DNA of 64,000 bases, taken from the NCBI GenBank assembly GCA_963771505.1, contig CAVYTO010000001.1, positions 558,001-622,000 on the forward strand. Direction: 5' to 3'. Numbering within the stretch: the stretch's first letter is position 1; every line of letters begins with the position of its first letter. The notes below the pieces were generated by a model. The model saw only the letters and a list, made by a program, of their open reading frames with translations, made no database searches and had not been told where the DNA came from. Shown here one piece after another: positions 1 to 7,440 of this stretch. Made by a program: the position numbers and the translations under genes. The stretch is from JAJPHW01 sp963771505. GTDB lineage: Bacteria; Acidobacteriota; Terriglobia; Terriglobales; Acidobacteriaceae.

Positions 1-561
1 GCGCACGTCCATTTGCGACCCTGGCAGGAAGGCGTGGGCTCCCGCGATGTCTACAGTCAACCCGCCCTTGATCCGCTCTACAACCACGGCCTCAATTGGG
101 CGCTTTTCGTTATAGGCCTTTTCGATCTCGTCCCACGCGCGCAGGCGCTGGGCTTTCTGATGGGAAAGGACAATGTAGCCCTCCTCCATCGGCCCTTTTT
201 CCCGCATAACATCGATGTTGTCGCCCGGCTGAAACTTGGGCTTGCCGTCATGATCTAGCACTTCAGACAGCGGAAGCATTCCTTCCGACTTTGCGCCCAC
301 GTCGACCACCACGTGGGTGGACGTCAGCTTAAGCACGGTGCCGCGGATAATGTTGCCCTCACTGGCGGCGGCTTCTTCGCTCTCGCTGGTGAAATTCTCC
401 AGCGCCGAGGCGAAGTCTTCCCCGGACGCCGACTGGCCGTGAGTCTCTTCAGCAGTCTCGTTTGGGGTTGAGGTGGGCCCTTCGGTTGAAGGGCTGTTGG
501 CTTCCATGACTTCGGTTGCGGTGGAGGAGTGCTCGTTGTGGTCGTTATTGTCGTCGAACAA
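1..561 (-). CDS. rpsA: 30S ribosomal protein S1, N-terminal part (cut by window edge)
   Basis: Reading leftward off the window edge, 187 codons are present. An acidic, Ser/Thr/Glu-rich leader of about 65 residues is followed by one complete S1 RNA-binding OB fold (about 68-135, containing GTVLKLTSTHVVVDVGAKS and EGMLPLSEV) and the start of a second (GGLTVDIAGAHAFLPGSQ), the typical tandem arrangement of ribosomal S1, which brings mRNA to the 30S subunit. I chose the TTG at 561 because AGAGAGG lies 9 bases upstream; an in-frame ATG at 507 is the alternative and would remove 18 residues. The long acidic leader before the first S1 domain is longer than in the E. coli protein. Family assignment is secure, start less so. 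Confidence 0.93.
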   Translation of the reverse strand, partial: MFDDNNDHNEHSSTATEVMEANSPSTEGPTSTPNETAEETHGQSASGEDFASALENFTSESEEAAASEGNIIRGTVLKLTSTHVVVDVGAKSEGMLPLSEVLDHDGKPKFQPGDNIDVMREKGPMEEGYIVLSHQKAQRLRAWDEIEKAYNEKRPIEAVVVERIKGGLTVDIAGAHAFLPGSQMDVR

Positions 562-730
562 GGTCGTGGCCTCTCTGCGGTGTTCTCGCACTTTGGGTGC
601 GGACGGATGCGGGGCTTAGCGGACTGCTGGTGTGAGTCTTAGGTTGTGATGGGCCCATCCTGGCGGATGAACTTGGACAATCCCAGCGACCGGACGTGCT
701 TACTAACCCTGCGTCCGAGGGAACCTCTTG

Positions 731-760
731 ACTATAGCAATCGCCGCTGGACAGTGTCAA
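731..760 (-). promoter_or_regulatory. Sigma-70-like promoter for rpsA
   Basis: On the minus strand TTGACA (760-755) is followed after 18 bases by TATAGT (736-731), matching the consensus at all six -35 and five of six -10 positions. It lies about 170 bases upstream of the proposed TTG start, so the rpsA mRNA would have a long leader (about 562-725), possibly used for autogenous control; that last point is inference. Confidence 0.65.
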
Positions 761-828
761 ACCGCAAAGGCGGTTCACTGCCCCTTTCACTTACATTTTA
801 CAGTTCGAAGGGGGCGGGGAAAAGAACG

Positions 829-1197
829 CTATTTCGAGGTCTCTTCCAATAGTCCCTGCTCCAGCTTTTCCTGGCAGGCGATGCAGTGTCGCGTCCAAGG
901 AACCGCTTCCAGGCGCTTGGCATTGATCTCTTCGCCGCACGCGATGCATTCCCCAAAGCTGCCTTCTCTCATTCGGAAAAGAGCGGTGTCGACCATCTGC
1001 AAAAGTTGGCGGTCGTTGTTGCTCTGATGAAAGAGGAATTCCTTGGTGTAAGAGCTGGCCGCTTTGTCAGCGACGTCTTGGGTGGAATCTTCATCCACAC
1101 TTCGGCCGTCCTGCTCAATCCGCGATACCATGCGACGCAGATCCTGCTGGCGGGTTTCCAACTTCTTCCGGAAATATTCGATCTTCTTTTTGTCCAT
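829..1197 (-). CDS. DksA/TraR-type zinc-finger transcription factor
   Basis: A 122-residue protein with the DksA plan: a helical coiled-coil hairpin (about 1-75) whose tip carries D41-x2-D44-x-A46 (DVADKA), the acidic DxxDxA tip needed by DksA to act in the RNA polymerase secondary channel, followed by a four-Cys zinc finger (C84-x2-C87, C105-x2-C108). Such proteins modulate RNA polymerase with ppGpp, typically at ribosomal promoters. It lies directly upstream of rpsA on the same strand, which fits a growth-control role, but the rpsA promoter sits between them. It is shorter than E. coli DksA (151 residues). The symbol is left blank because several paralogues of this family are usual in Acidobacteria. 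Confidence 0.88.
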   Translation of the reverse strand: MDKKKIEYFRKKLETRQQDLRRMVSRIEQDGRSVDEDSTQDVADKAASSYTKEFLFHQSNNDRQLLQMVDTALFRMREGSFGECIACGEEINAKRLEAVPWTRHCIACQEKLEQGLLEETSK

Positions 1198-1375
1198 GGA
1201 AAATGAGTCCAGACCCTATCTCGGCATGCTTTCCGCGCATGAGCGAACCAAGATCATATGCGCTTGAAATAAGATGCGTCAAATAGGCACGGGGATTCCA
1301 AAAGCACCAACGGACAAGGCCGAATGGCGAACATCAACCGCCATCTTTTGTTTCAAGTTTCGTCAACTTTTTTTG

Positions 1376-2794
1376 TTATCGCCCCAGTGGCGTCGGCATC
1401 TCAGCCAGTGCGTATCCCATCACCGCCATGGCAGCCGCGTTTTCTCGCAGCAATTGCGGCTCGACTTTATCCAGTGTGTCCGCAGCGGTGTGATGATAGT
1501 TGAAGTAAGTTCGATTGTCCTGCCAGATTCCAAGCGCAGGAACGCCAGCGTGAGCGAGCGGCGCTATGTCGGCGGCCGGACTGAAGTCGACCATGCGCAG
1601 CAAGTTCGCTCCGATGGGTTCGAGGACTGCCGCGATCGGCGTCAGTTGCGCGAATGCGGCAGACGTCACCTTGGCCTCGAAACCAAGAGGATGCCCGGCT
1701 CCTAAATCGCTCTCAATCGCCGCCACGTGATTCGCCATTTCGGAGGCATGAGTGGCGGCATAGGCGTCGTGTCCGCCACCGCCGTTTTCTTCGTCCATCC
1801 AGGCAATGACGCGGAGGGTGCGCTTGGGCCGCAGGTGCAGGCTTGTCAGTATTTGCGCCGCTTCCATGGCCACGGCAACGCCGGCTGCGTCATCGATGGA
1901 ACCGGTTCCGAGGTCCCATGAATCGAGATGGCCGGAGACGATCACAACCTGTTCAGGATGCTCAGAGCCTTTCAAATCCGCGACGACGTTGTAGCTTTTC
2001 ACATTCGGAGCGATCACTGACATCAGCGTCAGGTGCATGCGCACGGTGCCTTGTGCGGTCAAATGAGCGATCAAGTTTGCATCTTCGCTGGCCACGGCGC
2101 CCGCAGGAATTCCAGCGGGAAAACTATATCCGGTGTGTGGAAGCCTGTAATCGGCTCCGCCAACCGAACGCACCAACACCGCTGCCGCGCCCAGGTCGGC
2201 GGCCGCTTTCGCAGCCCCAGCACGATAGGCGACGCCTTCTCCGTAGGCTTCGCCAGCCAGCCCGTTTGCAGCTTTCTGTTTGTCAAAAGGAAAGTTAAAA
2301 AGAACGATCTTTCCCGCGACTTTTTCTTTTCCCAGGCTCGTCAGGTCATCGTAGTTTGCGACGGTCACAACGTCGGCTGTCATGCCCTGTGCAGAAGTCG
2401 GCGCATTGCCGCCCAATGCGGTGAGCACGATTTTTTGCGTGGTGCCCGCGGTCTGCCCGGGCCATTGCACCAGCTCGGCGTGTTCCTCGCCGCGCTGCCA
2501 GTGGTGGACCATCGCCTCCTCTAGATGGACTTCGAGTCCCAGTTTGCGCATCTCGGCCGCGACGTACTCCACTGCGGCTTGTGCCTGCGTTGAGCCCGAG
2601 GGGCGGGGGCCGATGTTTTCCGAAAGATACGCCACTTGAGCGTACGCGTAATCGTCGTGCAGCGCGCTGTCGCGCACCTGGACCAAAGCAGCCTTCAGTT
2701 CCGGCGACAACGGCGGGGCCGGCGCGGGACGGTCCTGGCAGACAGCGACGCACGAAATCGCAAGGGGGAAAACCCACGGAAGTTTTTTGGTCAT
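1376..2794 (-). CDS. Secreted M28-family zinc aminopeptidase/carboxypeptidase (PA domain)
   Basis: A 472-residue protein starting at the ATG at 2794, where a signal peptide begins (KKLPWVFPLAISCVAVC); the frame is open upstream but that part is unlike protein. A protease-associated insert (about 130-260) precedes the M28 metallopeptidase core. Two-zinc ligands of the family are visible: H289 and D301 in GHLDSWDLGTGSIDDAAG, the catalytic Glu and ligand in DEENGGGG (E335/E336), D363 in ESDLGAG and H434 near FNYHHTAADTLD. Members release N-terminal amino acids or cleave dipeptides in the periplasm (carboxypeptidase Q-like). It reads as a single gene with no operon partner. A second M28 protein lies at 21584-23254. 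Confidence 0.9.
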   Translation of the reverse strand: MTKKLPWVFPLAISCVAVCQDRPAPAPPLSPELKAALVQVRDSALHDDYAYAQVAYLSENIGPRPSGSTQAQAAVEYVAAEMRKLGLEVHLEEAMVHHWQRGEEHAELVQWPGQTAGTTQKIVLTALGGNAPTSAQGMTADVVTVANYDDLTSLGKEKVAGKIVLFNFPFDKQKAANGLAGEAYGEGVAYRAGAAKAAADLGAAAVLVRSVGGADYRLPHTGYSFPAGIPAGAVASEDANLIAHLTAQGTVRMHLTLMSVIAPNVKSYNVVADLKGSEHPEQVVIVSGHLDSWDLGTGSIDDAAGVAVAMEAAQILTSLHLRPKRTLRVIAWMDEENGGGGHDAYAATHASEMANHVAAIESDLGAGHPLGFEAKVTSAAFAQLTPIAAVLEPIGANLLRMVDFSPAADIAPLAHAGVPALGIWQDNRTYFNYHHTAADTLDKVEPQLLRENAAAMAVMGYALAEMPTPLGR

Positions 2795-3228
2795 GATGCC
2801 AGTGTAAGGGAAGCGGACAAAAAGCGAAAATGCGCCTCCAAAAAACGAGCGGCCCCATTTCTGGGGCCACACATCAAAAGAGGCAAAGGGTAGGAAACTA
2901 GAAGGGGCGATGCAAGGGGCCATTTCCGCTGAAGAAATGGCTATAGGCGAGATGTCGAGATCGGAGTTTGAGGGTCATTCTTCGTTGCGGCCTCTTTCGT
3001 TGCCCATGCATAAAGCACTTGCCCGGCCAAAGGCCGGCGTCGTCCCATGATTTTTCCAGACCTCGTAAGCCGCTCATTTAACGGGAAGTAGGGGCTGCGG
3101 CGACAGGCGGGAGCGGGCTGGCACAAAACCCATGAGTGCAGAACTCTGCACATTGGCCGCAACAGAAGCCGCTCTGGACGCGGGGTTTGGGGAAACCGCA
3201 GTAACCGCATGCTCGGTTACCACGCGAC
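2795..3228. other. Intergenic stretch with two inverted repeats and a Cys-rich open frame
   Basis: Between pgsA and the M28 peptidase. It holds GGCCCCATTTCTGGGGCC (2850-2867) and an 8-bp stem GCCATTTC/GAAATGGC (2919-2926 and 2934-2941), neither followed by a T-run, so at best weak terminators. The part 3078-3228 belongs to the start-less Cys-rich frame listed separately. The ATG-initiated 89-codon frame at 2941-3210 (minus) has unnatural composition and I do not regard it as a gene. Confidence 0.4.
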
Positions 3229-3323
3229 TCAGGTGGCGGCGATGTTGCGCTTTCTTCTGCGGCTGAGGACGAATCCGCGCTTACGGCTGCGCACGACCTG
3301 GCGGTCGATCTTCGACCAGAAAG
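3078..3323 (-). pseudogene. Cys-rich zinc-ribbon-like open frame without start codon, overlapping pgsA
   Basis: On the minus strand, in the +1 frame relative to pgsA, a frame runs from just after a TAG (3326-3324) to a TAA (3080-3078). Its second half reads CGYCGFPKPRVQSGFCCGQC and then AEFCTHGFC, a spacing of cysteines (C-x2-C, CC-x2-C, C-x4-C) like a zinc ribbon, preceded by a Ser/Ala/Glu/Pro linker. There is no ATG, GTG, TTG or CTG in the frame. It could be the frameshifted tail of pgsA, a decayed gene, a product of programmed +1 frameshifting, or chance. The residues are read directly from the sequence; the function is unknown. Confidence 0.35.
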
Positions 3324-3894
3324 CTACGAAATAATCACCGGCGGAAATCAGCGAAAGCAACATCATGAACCAGATGGAAAGCACCGCGATCCAATGCACC
3401 GGCAAAAAATAATTGCCGTAGATCGGCCATTGTTTCCAATGATGATCGAGGATCACTGCCACCACGGAGACAATCTGCACCAGCATTTTGAACTTGCCGA
3501 GGTCGCTGGCCTCAATGCTGAACCCTTCGTTGGCGGCGATCGACCGCAGACCGCTTACCAGAAATTCGCGACCGATGATGACCACGGCCATCCACGCAGG
3601 CACCAGCGAGGGATTGAACTGCACCAGGGAAATGAACGCGGCGGCGATCAGCAGCTTATCGGCCAGGGGATCGAGAAGAATTCCAATCGTAGTAATCTGC
3701 CCCCGTCTGCGCGCAAGATAACCGTCAATGCCATCGGTGATCGAGGCCGCGATGAACAGAGCCGAAGCCAGCAGCTCTTTTTCCCCGCCCGTGCCCTGAA
3801 GGTGGCTGGTGGATAGAATCCAGATCAGCAGGGGGATGCTGAGGATGCGAGTGAGCGTGATGGAGTTGGGTAAATTCAAGCTTGGCGCACTCAC
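3229..3894 (-). CDS. pgsA: CDP-diacylglycerol--glycerol-3-phosphate 3-phosphatidyltransferase
   Basis: A 221-residue inner-membrane enzyme that joins CDP-diacylglycerol and glycerol-3-phosphate to phosphatidylglycerol phosphate, the committed step to phosphatidylglycerol and cardiolipin. The complete CDP-alcohol phosphotransferase motif DG-x2-AR-x8-G-x3-D-x3-D is present (D57, G58, A61, R62, G71, D75, D79), with about five membrane helices around it. The protein begins NLPNSITLTRIL, as PgsA normally does. Its last 25 residues are strongly basic (SRKRGFVLSRRRKRN) and end at TGA; in the neighbouring frame the same DNA codes for a linker and Cys-rich module, so the true C-terminus deserves checking. 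Confidence 0.93.
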   Translation of the reverse strand: MSAPSLNLPNSITLTRILSIPLLIWILSTSHLQGTGGEKELLASALFIAASITDGIDGYLARRRGQITTIGILLDPLADKLLIAAAFISLVQFNPSLVPAWMAVVIIGREFLVSGLRSIAANEGFSIEASDLGKFKMLVQIVSVVAVILDHHWKQWPIYGNYFLPVHWIAVLSIWFMMLLSLISAGDYFVAFWSKIDRQVVRSRKRGFVLSRRRKRNIAAT

Positions 3895-4030
3895 GCTTGC
3901 GCCCAGTCAAAGCCAGGAACCAGCGACTCCAAAATTATCCTCCAGCGCGGAGGGGAAAGCAACGCAAAGGGCAAGCAAAAGTGCAGCGCTGTGGCCAGCC
4001 ATGTGGGGCCGCACAGACAGGCTCAAATCT

Positions 4031-4372
4031 CTACGCGTGACCTTGCGGCGTAAGCTTGTCAATAATTGTGGGAAGAAATTGCGACAGCCGCGAGCTAGCC
4101 TCTTCCGGAGTGATGCCAGCCTTGGCAGCCAATTGCGCCACCATTCCGCTGCCCATGGCGGTTTGGATCTGCTCCGCGGAAATCGGCAAATTTTGCCCAC
4201 TGCCCACCCATGAACTCACAATCGAGCCCAGACCTTTGTCATGAAAATTCTGCACCAGACCGGAGAGACCTCCGGGCTGCTGATTGATGATTTCCATCAC
4301 GTGCCCAATGGTTGGGTTGGTGCCGGCCACGGAATTCATGGCCTTACTTTCCATATCGTCAAGAAATCCCAT
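4031..4372 (-). CDS. YidB-like (DUF937) protein
   Basis: A 113-residue all-helical soluble protein starting MGFLDDMESKAMNSVAG, with the segments GLSGLVQNFHDKGLGSIVSSW and ITPEEASSRLSQFLPTIIDK that are characteristic of the YidB/DUF937 family. The family's biochemical role is not established. It precedes the pgsA region on the same strand with about 135 bases between them, so co-transcription is possible but not shown. Length fits the short family form. Confidence 0.82.
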   Translation of the reverse strand: MGFLDDMESKAMNSVAGTNPTIGHVMEIINQQPGGLSGLVQNFHDKGLGSIVSSWVGSGQNLPISAEQIQTAMGSGMVAQLAAKAGITPEEASSRLSQFLPTIIDKLTPQGHA

Positions 4373-4429
4373 AACTGCCTCCGGAAAAAAATACGACCGG
4401 ACAGTTCCCTGCCCGGCCGCGTCATTCGC

Positions 4430-4756
4430 TTACTTCTGTTTTGCGATGATTTTGTCGGAAATCTTCTTGTAGGTCGCCGCGGGGACGACCTTCTTCCGCG
4501 TCAAATCGGTTTTCTTCGCGTAGGGACGGCCATCAATGATCTTCTGCGCATAAGCGTCGCCCACGCCCGGCAACGCGGTGAGTTGATCTTTGGTGGCGGA
4601 GTTGATGTCGACCAGATCCGACGAATCCGCGGACATTGCAGAGGCGGTCGTCTTGCTCGACTTTGTGTCCTGGGCCGATGCCGGCGCACCCATTCCGGAA
4701 AACAGCGAGAGAACGAAGAGTGCAACTGCCAGCGGTGCCGTTAACTTTTTATTCAT
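4430..4756 (-). CDS. Secreted ComEA-like helix-hairpin-helix protein
   Basis: A 108-residue protein with a signal peptide (about 1-28, ending ASA) and a ComEA-type tandem helix-hairpin-helix domain (about 47-104): VDINSATKDQLTALPGVGDA and a second hairpin around KKVVPAATYKKISDKI. This fold binds double-stranded DNA without sequence preference; ComEA receptors take up DNA at the cell surface. Unlike ComEA there is no transmembrane anchor after the signal peptide, so it should be free in the periplasm. The Shine-Dalgarno AAGGAGA is at proper distance from the ATG. Function beyond DNA binding is inferred. Confidence 0.82.
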   Translation of the reverse strand: MNKKLTAPLAVALFVLSLFSGMGAPASAQDTKSSKTTASAMSADSSDLVDINSATKDQLTALPGVGDAYAQKIIDGRPYAKKTDLTRKKVVPAATYKKISDKIIAKQK

Positions 4757-4789
4757 GGATTCTCCTTAAAGTTTTGCTGCAAATGAAAT

Positions 4790-5710
4790 TTATTTCTCCG
4801 ACGCTTTGAAACCTGCCGCCTTGGCTTCGTCTTCGGTCATGAACTTGCCCTGTTTGGTTTTGCCGTACCATTGGCCGCCCTTGTGATACACGCCGCTGTC
4901 GGTATTGACCCAGACTTTGCCGCTGGACTTCGCTGCCGCTATGTCGGAACTCGAAGCTGCTGGACCGCCCGTAGAGGCCTTGCTCGGCGATTTAGTCGAA
5001 CTGGAACCGCTGGACGCGTTGCCCATCGGCGAAGAAGACGAAGCGTTGCTCGCCGGAGGCGCCGATTTCGCCGGGGCGCTGGACGCTGCCGGTGCGCTCA
5101 TCGGCGAGGCGGCTGCCGGTGCGGATGACGATCCCATGCTTGAATCGTTCGAAGCTGCGGCCTTCTTGCTGGCGCGCTTGCTCTTTGTGGTGGTCGCTGT
5201 GGAATCGGCGGCTGGGGTGCTCGAAGCCGACGATGCGGCGGGAGCCATCGCATCACCGCTGGCGGATTTCTTGCTGCTTTTTCCCATCGAGCTGGACTTG
5301 GAAGCGTCCATGCCGCTGGTTCCGGCACTCGTCTGATCGGTCGCCGTAGCGTCCATCTTAGACTTGCCTTTTCGGCTCTTTTTTGGGGTACTTGCGTCCG
5401 TGCCGCTAGTTCCGGCCGCAGTCTGATCGGTTGCGGTCGCGTCAGTCGCGGACTTGCCCTTCTTGCTCTTCTTTGCGGTGGTAGTACCGGACGCGCTGCT
5501 GTCAGGGCTAGCCGACTGGTCCGTCGAAGTGGCATCCGCAGACGCTTTCTTCTTGCTCTTCTTCTTTGTGGTCGTGGTGGAATCGGTCGAGGTTGCCGAA
5601 CCCTGGTCGCTTGAAGTTGACTGCGCCCAGCCGGGAGTGCTGGCGCTCACAACCATGAACAAGAATAATGCGACTGCCAGTGATGCTAATTTTTTACGCG
5701 AACCGTTCAT
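4790..5710 (-). CDS. Secreted Ser/Ala/Thr-rich repeat protein with small C-terminal domain
   Basis: A 306-residue protein with a signal peptide (about 1-29, ending GWA), then about 230 residues of low-complexity sequence dominated by Ser, Ala, Thr and Lys, and a compact C-terminal domain (about 262-303: VWVNTDSGVYHKGGQWYG followed by MTEDEAKAAGFK). The low-complexity part contains imperfect repeats of about 28 residues of the type AKKSKKGKS-DATATDQT-AGTSG. The C-terminal domain resembles the short Ada-type zinc-binding fold (V-N-x-x-S-x-x-Y-H...M-T-x-x-E-A-x-x-A-G) but lacks its cysteines. AAGGAGA precedes the ATG. A structural or wall-associated role is only a guess. Confidence 0.75.
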   Translation of the reverse strand: MNGSRKKLASLAVALFLFMVVSASTPGWAQSTSSDQGSATSTDSTTTTKKKSKKKASADATSTDQSASPDSSASGTTTAKKSKKGKSATDATATDQTAAGTSGTDASTPKKSRKGKSKMDATATDQTSAGTSGMDASKSSSMGKSSKKSASGDAMAPAASSASSTPAADSTATTTKSKRASKKAAASNDSSMGSSSAPAAASPMSAPAASSAPAKSAPPASNASSSSPMGNASSGSSSTKSPSKASTGGPAASSSDIAAAKSSGKVWVNTDSGVYHKGGQWYGKTKQGKFMTEDEAKAAGFKASEK

Positions 5711-5775
5711 ACGTGATCTCCTTAAGTTGTCCGTTTATCCGCTTTGAGGCGGGCACCAGTCTACTCGTTTCCGCT

Positions 5776-7041
5776 CTAAGCGTAAATGCCCCGCTGCCGC
5801 AGCGTGTAAGCCACGCGATCGATGGCCAGCATGTAGGACGCAATGCGGTTGTTGACATGGTGGGCTTCCGCAAATTGGACCACATCCGCGAACGCCATCT
5901 TCATGATGATTTCCAACTGTTCATTCACAAAAGCTTCCTGCCAGAAATAACCCTGCCGGTCCTGGACCCATTCGAAATACGAAGTGGTCACGCCGCCGGC
6001 ATTGGCGAGAATGTCGGGGATTACGAATACTTTCTTGTCGGCGAGAATCTCGTCGGCCACCGCGGTGGTGGGCCCGTTTGCGCCTTCCGCCAAGATTTTG
6101 CATTTGATCCGGTCGGCGTTCTTGCTGGTGATCTGATTTTCCGTGGCCGCCGGAATCAGAATGTCGCAGTCCGTCACTAAAAGTTCGGCCGGATCCGCGG
6201 CTTCGCCGCCGGGGAATTTTTCCATGGTCTTGTTCTTGGTGCGGTATTCATTGAGAGCCTTGACGTCGAGACCATTCTTATTGAAGACGCTGCCGTTCAC
6301 TTCGATCACACCGATGACTTTGTATCCGGCTTGATGCATCAGGATCGCTGCGTTGGAACCGACATTGCCGAATCCCTGGACGATTACCCGAGTGCTTTCC
6401 TTGCTCAAGCCGAGTTTCTTGATGGCTTCATCGCAGACGATCATGACGCCGCGGCCGGTGGCTTCGCGGCGTCCGCGCGAGCCGCCGATGTTGATCGGTT
6501 TGCCCGTCACTACCGCAGTCACCGTCTGCCGGACGTGCATGGAATAGGTATCCATCATCCACGCCATGATCTGCTCGTTGGTGTTGATGTCGGGCGCGGG
6601 AACGTCTTTCTCGGGCCCGATAAATTCCACCAGTTCCGCCGTGTAGCGGCGCGTCATCCGCTCAAGCTCGCCCATAGACATTTTGTGCGGATCGCAAATC
6701 ACGCCGCCCTTCGCCCCGCCAAACGGAATGTTGACCACGGCGCACTTCCAGGTCATCCACGCAGCCAGCGCGCGAACTTCGTCGAGGGTCACGTCCGGGG
6801 AATAGCGGATGCCGCCTTTCGCCGGTCCTCGCGCGATCGAATGCTGCACCCGGTACCCGGTAAATACTTCCAGCTTCCCGTTGTCCATTGTCACTGGAAT
6901 GTACACAGTGATTTCCCGGGTAGGGCTGCGCAGAATCTTCATCAGCCCTTCATCGAGATTCAGTTTCGCAGCCGCCATGTCAAAGCGGGCTGCGGCAGCT
7001 TCTTTAGGATTGAGTTCGAGATCCAGCGAGGCGGTGGTCAT
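5776..7041 (-). CDS. gdhA: Glutamate dehydrogenase (Glu/Leu/Phe/Val dehydrogenase family)
   Basis: A 421-residue hexameric-type enzyme interconverting glutamate and 2-oxoglutarate plus ammonium. The substrate region GPAKGGIRY (K75) and the catalytic-lysine segment NIPFGGAKGGVICDP (K111) are intact, followed by PAPDINTNEQIMAWMMD. The Rossmann nucleotide fold starts at VIVQGFGNVGSNAA (about 220) and has an acidic residue at the end of its second strand (VIGVIEVNGS), which favours NAD(H) over NADP(H); this is inference. GGAG sits 5-6 bases before the ATG. It stands alone, divergent from the giant SBBP gene. Confidence 0.93.
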   Translation of the reverse strand: MTTASLDLELNPKEAAAARFDMAAAKLNLDEGLMKILRSPTREITVYIPVTMDNGKLEVFTGYRVQHSIARGPAKGGIRYSPDVTLDEVRALAAWMTWKCAVVNIPFGGAKGGVICDPHKMSMGELERMTRRYTAELVEFIGPEKDVPAPDINTNEQIMAWMMDTYSMHVRQTVTAVVTGKPINIGGSRGRREATGRGVMIVCDEAIKKLGLSKESTRVIVQGFGNVGSNAAILMHQAGYKVIGVIEVNGSVFNKNGLDVKALNEYRTKNKTMEKFPGGEAADPAELLVTDCDILIPAATENQITSKNADRIKCKILAEGANGPTTAVADEILADKKVFVIPDILANAGGVTTSYFEWVQDRQGYFWQEAFVNEQLEIIMKMAFADVVQFAEAHHVNNRIASYMLAIDRVAYTLRQRGIYA

Positions 7042-7440
7042 AAATTCTCCGGTGGCGATAATTAAATAGGATTGCGAAAGCCGTCTTAGGAAAAATCCCC
7101 CAGATCAGCCAAACCTTCATATAGTAAGCACCGCAGGAAAGTAAGGCAAGGAGAGCAGGTCCGGGCAGGGCAGATTCGGGACAGATTGTTTTTGAGCGCG
7201 GCCGGCTATGTGGACACAGTGTCGGGGATGTAGGCCCGCTGACGGGGAATGCCAATGCTCAGTCTATCGGGGAATTGCATAACGGCGTCTCTCGTGGCAC
7301 AATCATCGGCGAGTAATCCGCCGTCGACGACGAACCCTGCGCCTGCCAACGGTAATAGAAATAGTCGATCCCAAACTTGTGATGCCTTTTGGTCCGAGTA
7401 CGTGCGTCGAAAGTTCTTGTGCCGAAATCAGGGAGGCCGT
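7042..7440. other. Divergent intergenic region between gdhA and the SBBP gene
   Basis: About 400 bases carrying the control regions of both divergent genes. For gdhA, TACTAT (near 7122-7127, minus) could be a -10 box without a convincing -35. No operator palindrome or RNA structure stands out. The frame of the plus-strand gene stays open back to 7249, but that part is not protein-like. Confidence 0.4.

Noticed and set aside
2941..3210. 89-codon minus frame between pgsA and M28
   Set aside because: Its frame is not the one with the regular Cys pattern, and the residues look random.
3907..4200. 97-codon minus frame with a signal-peptide-like stretch
   Set aside because: It overlaps the YidB-like gene in another frame; the hydrophobic run alone (ALLLALCVAFP) is not enough to call a gene.
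6331..7065. 244-codon plus frame over gdhA
   Set aside because: Antisense to gdhA, His/Arg-rich, no recognisable domain or ribosome site.
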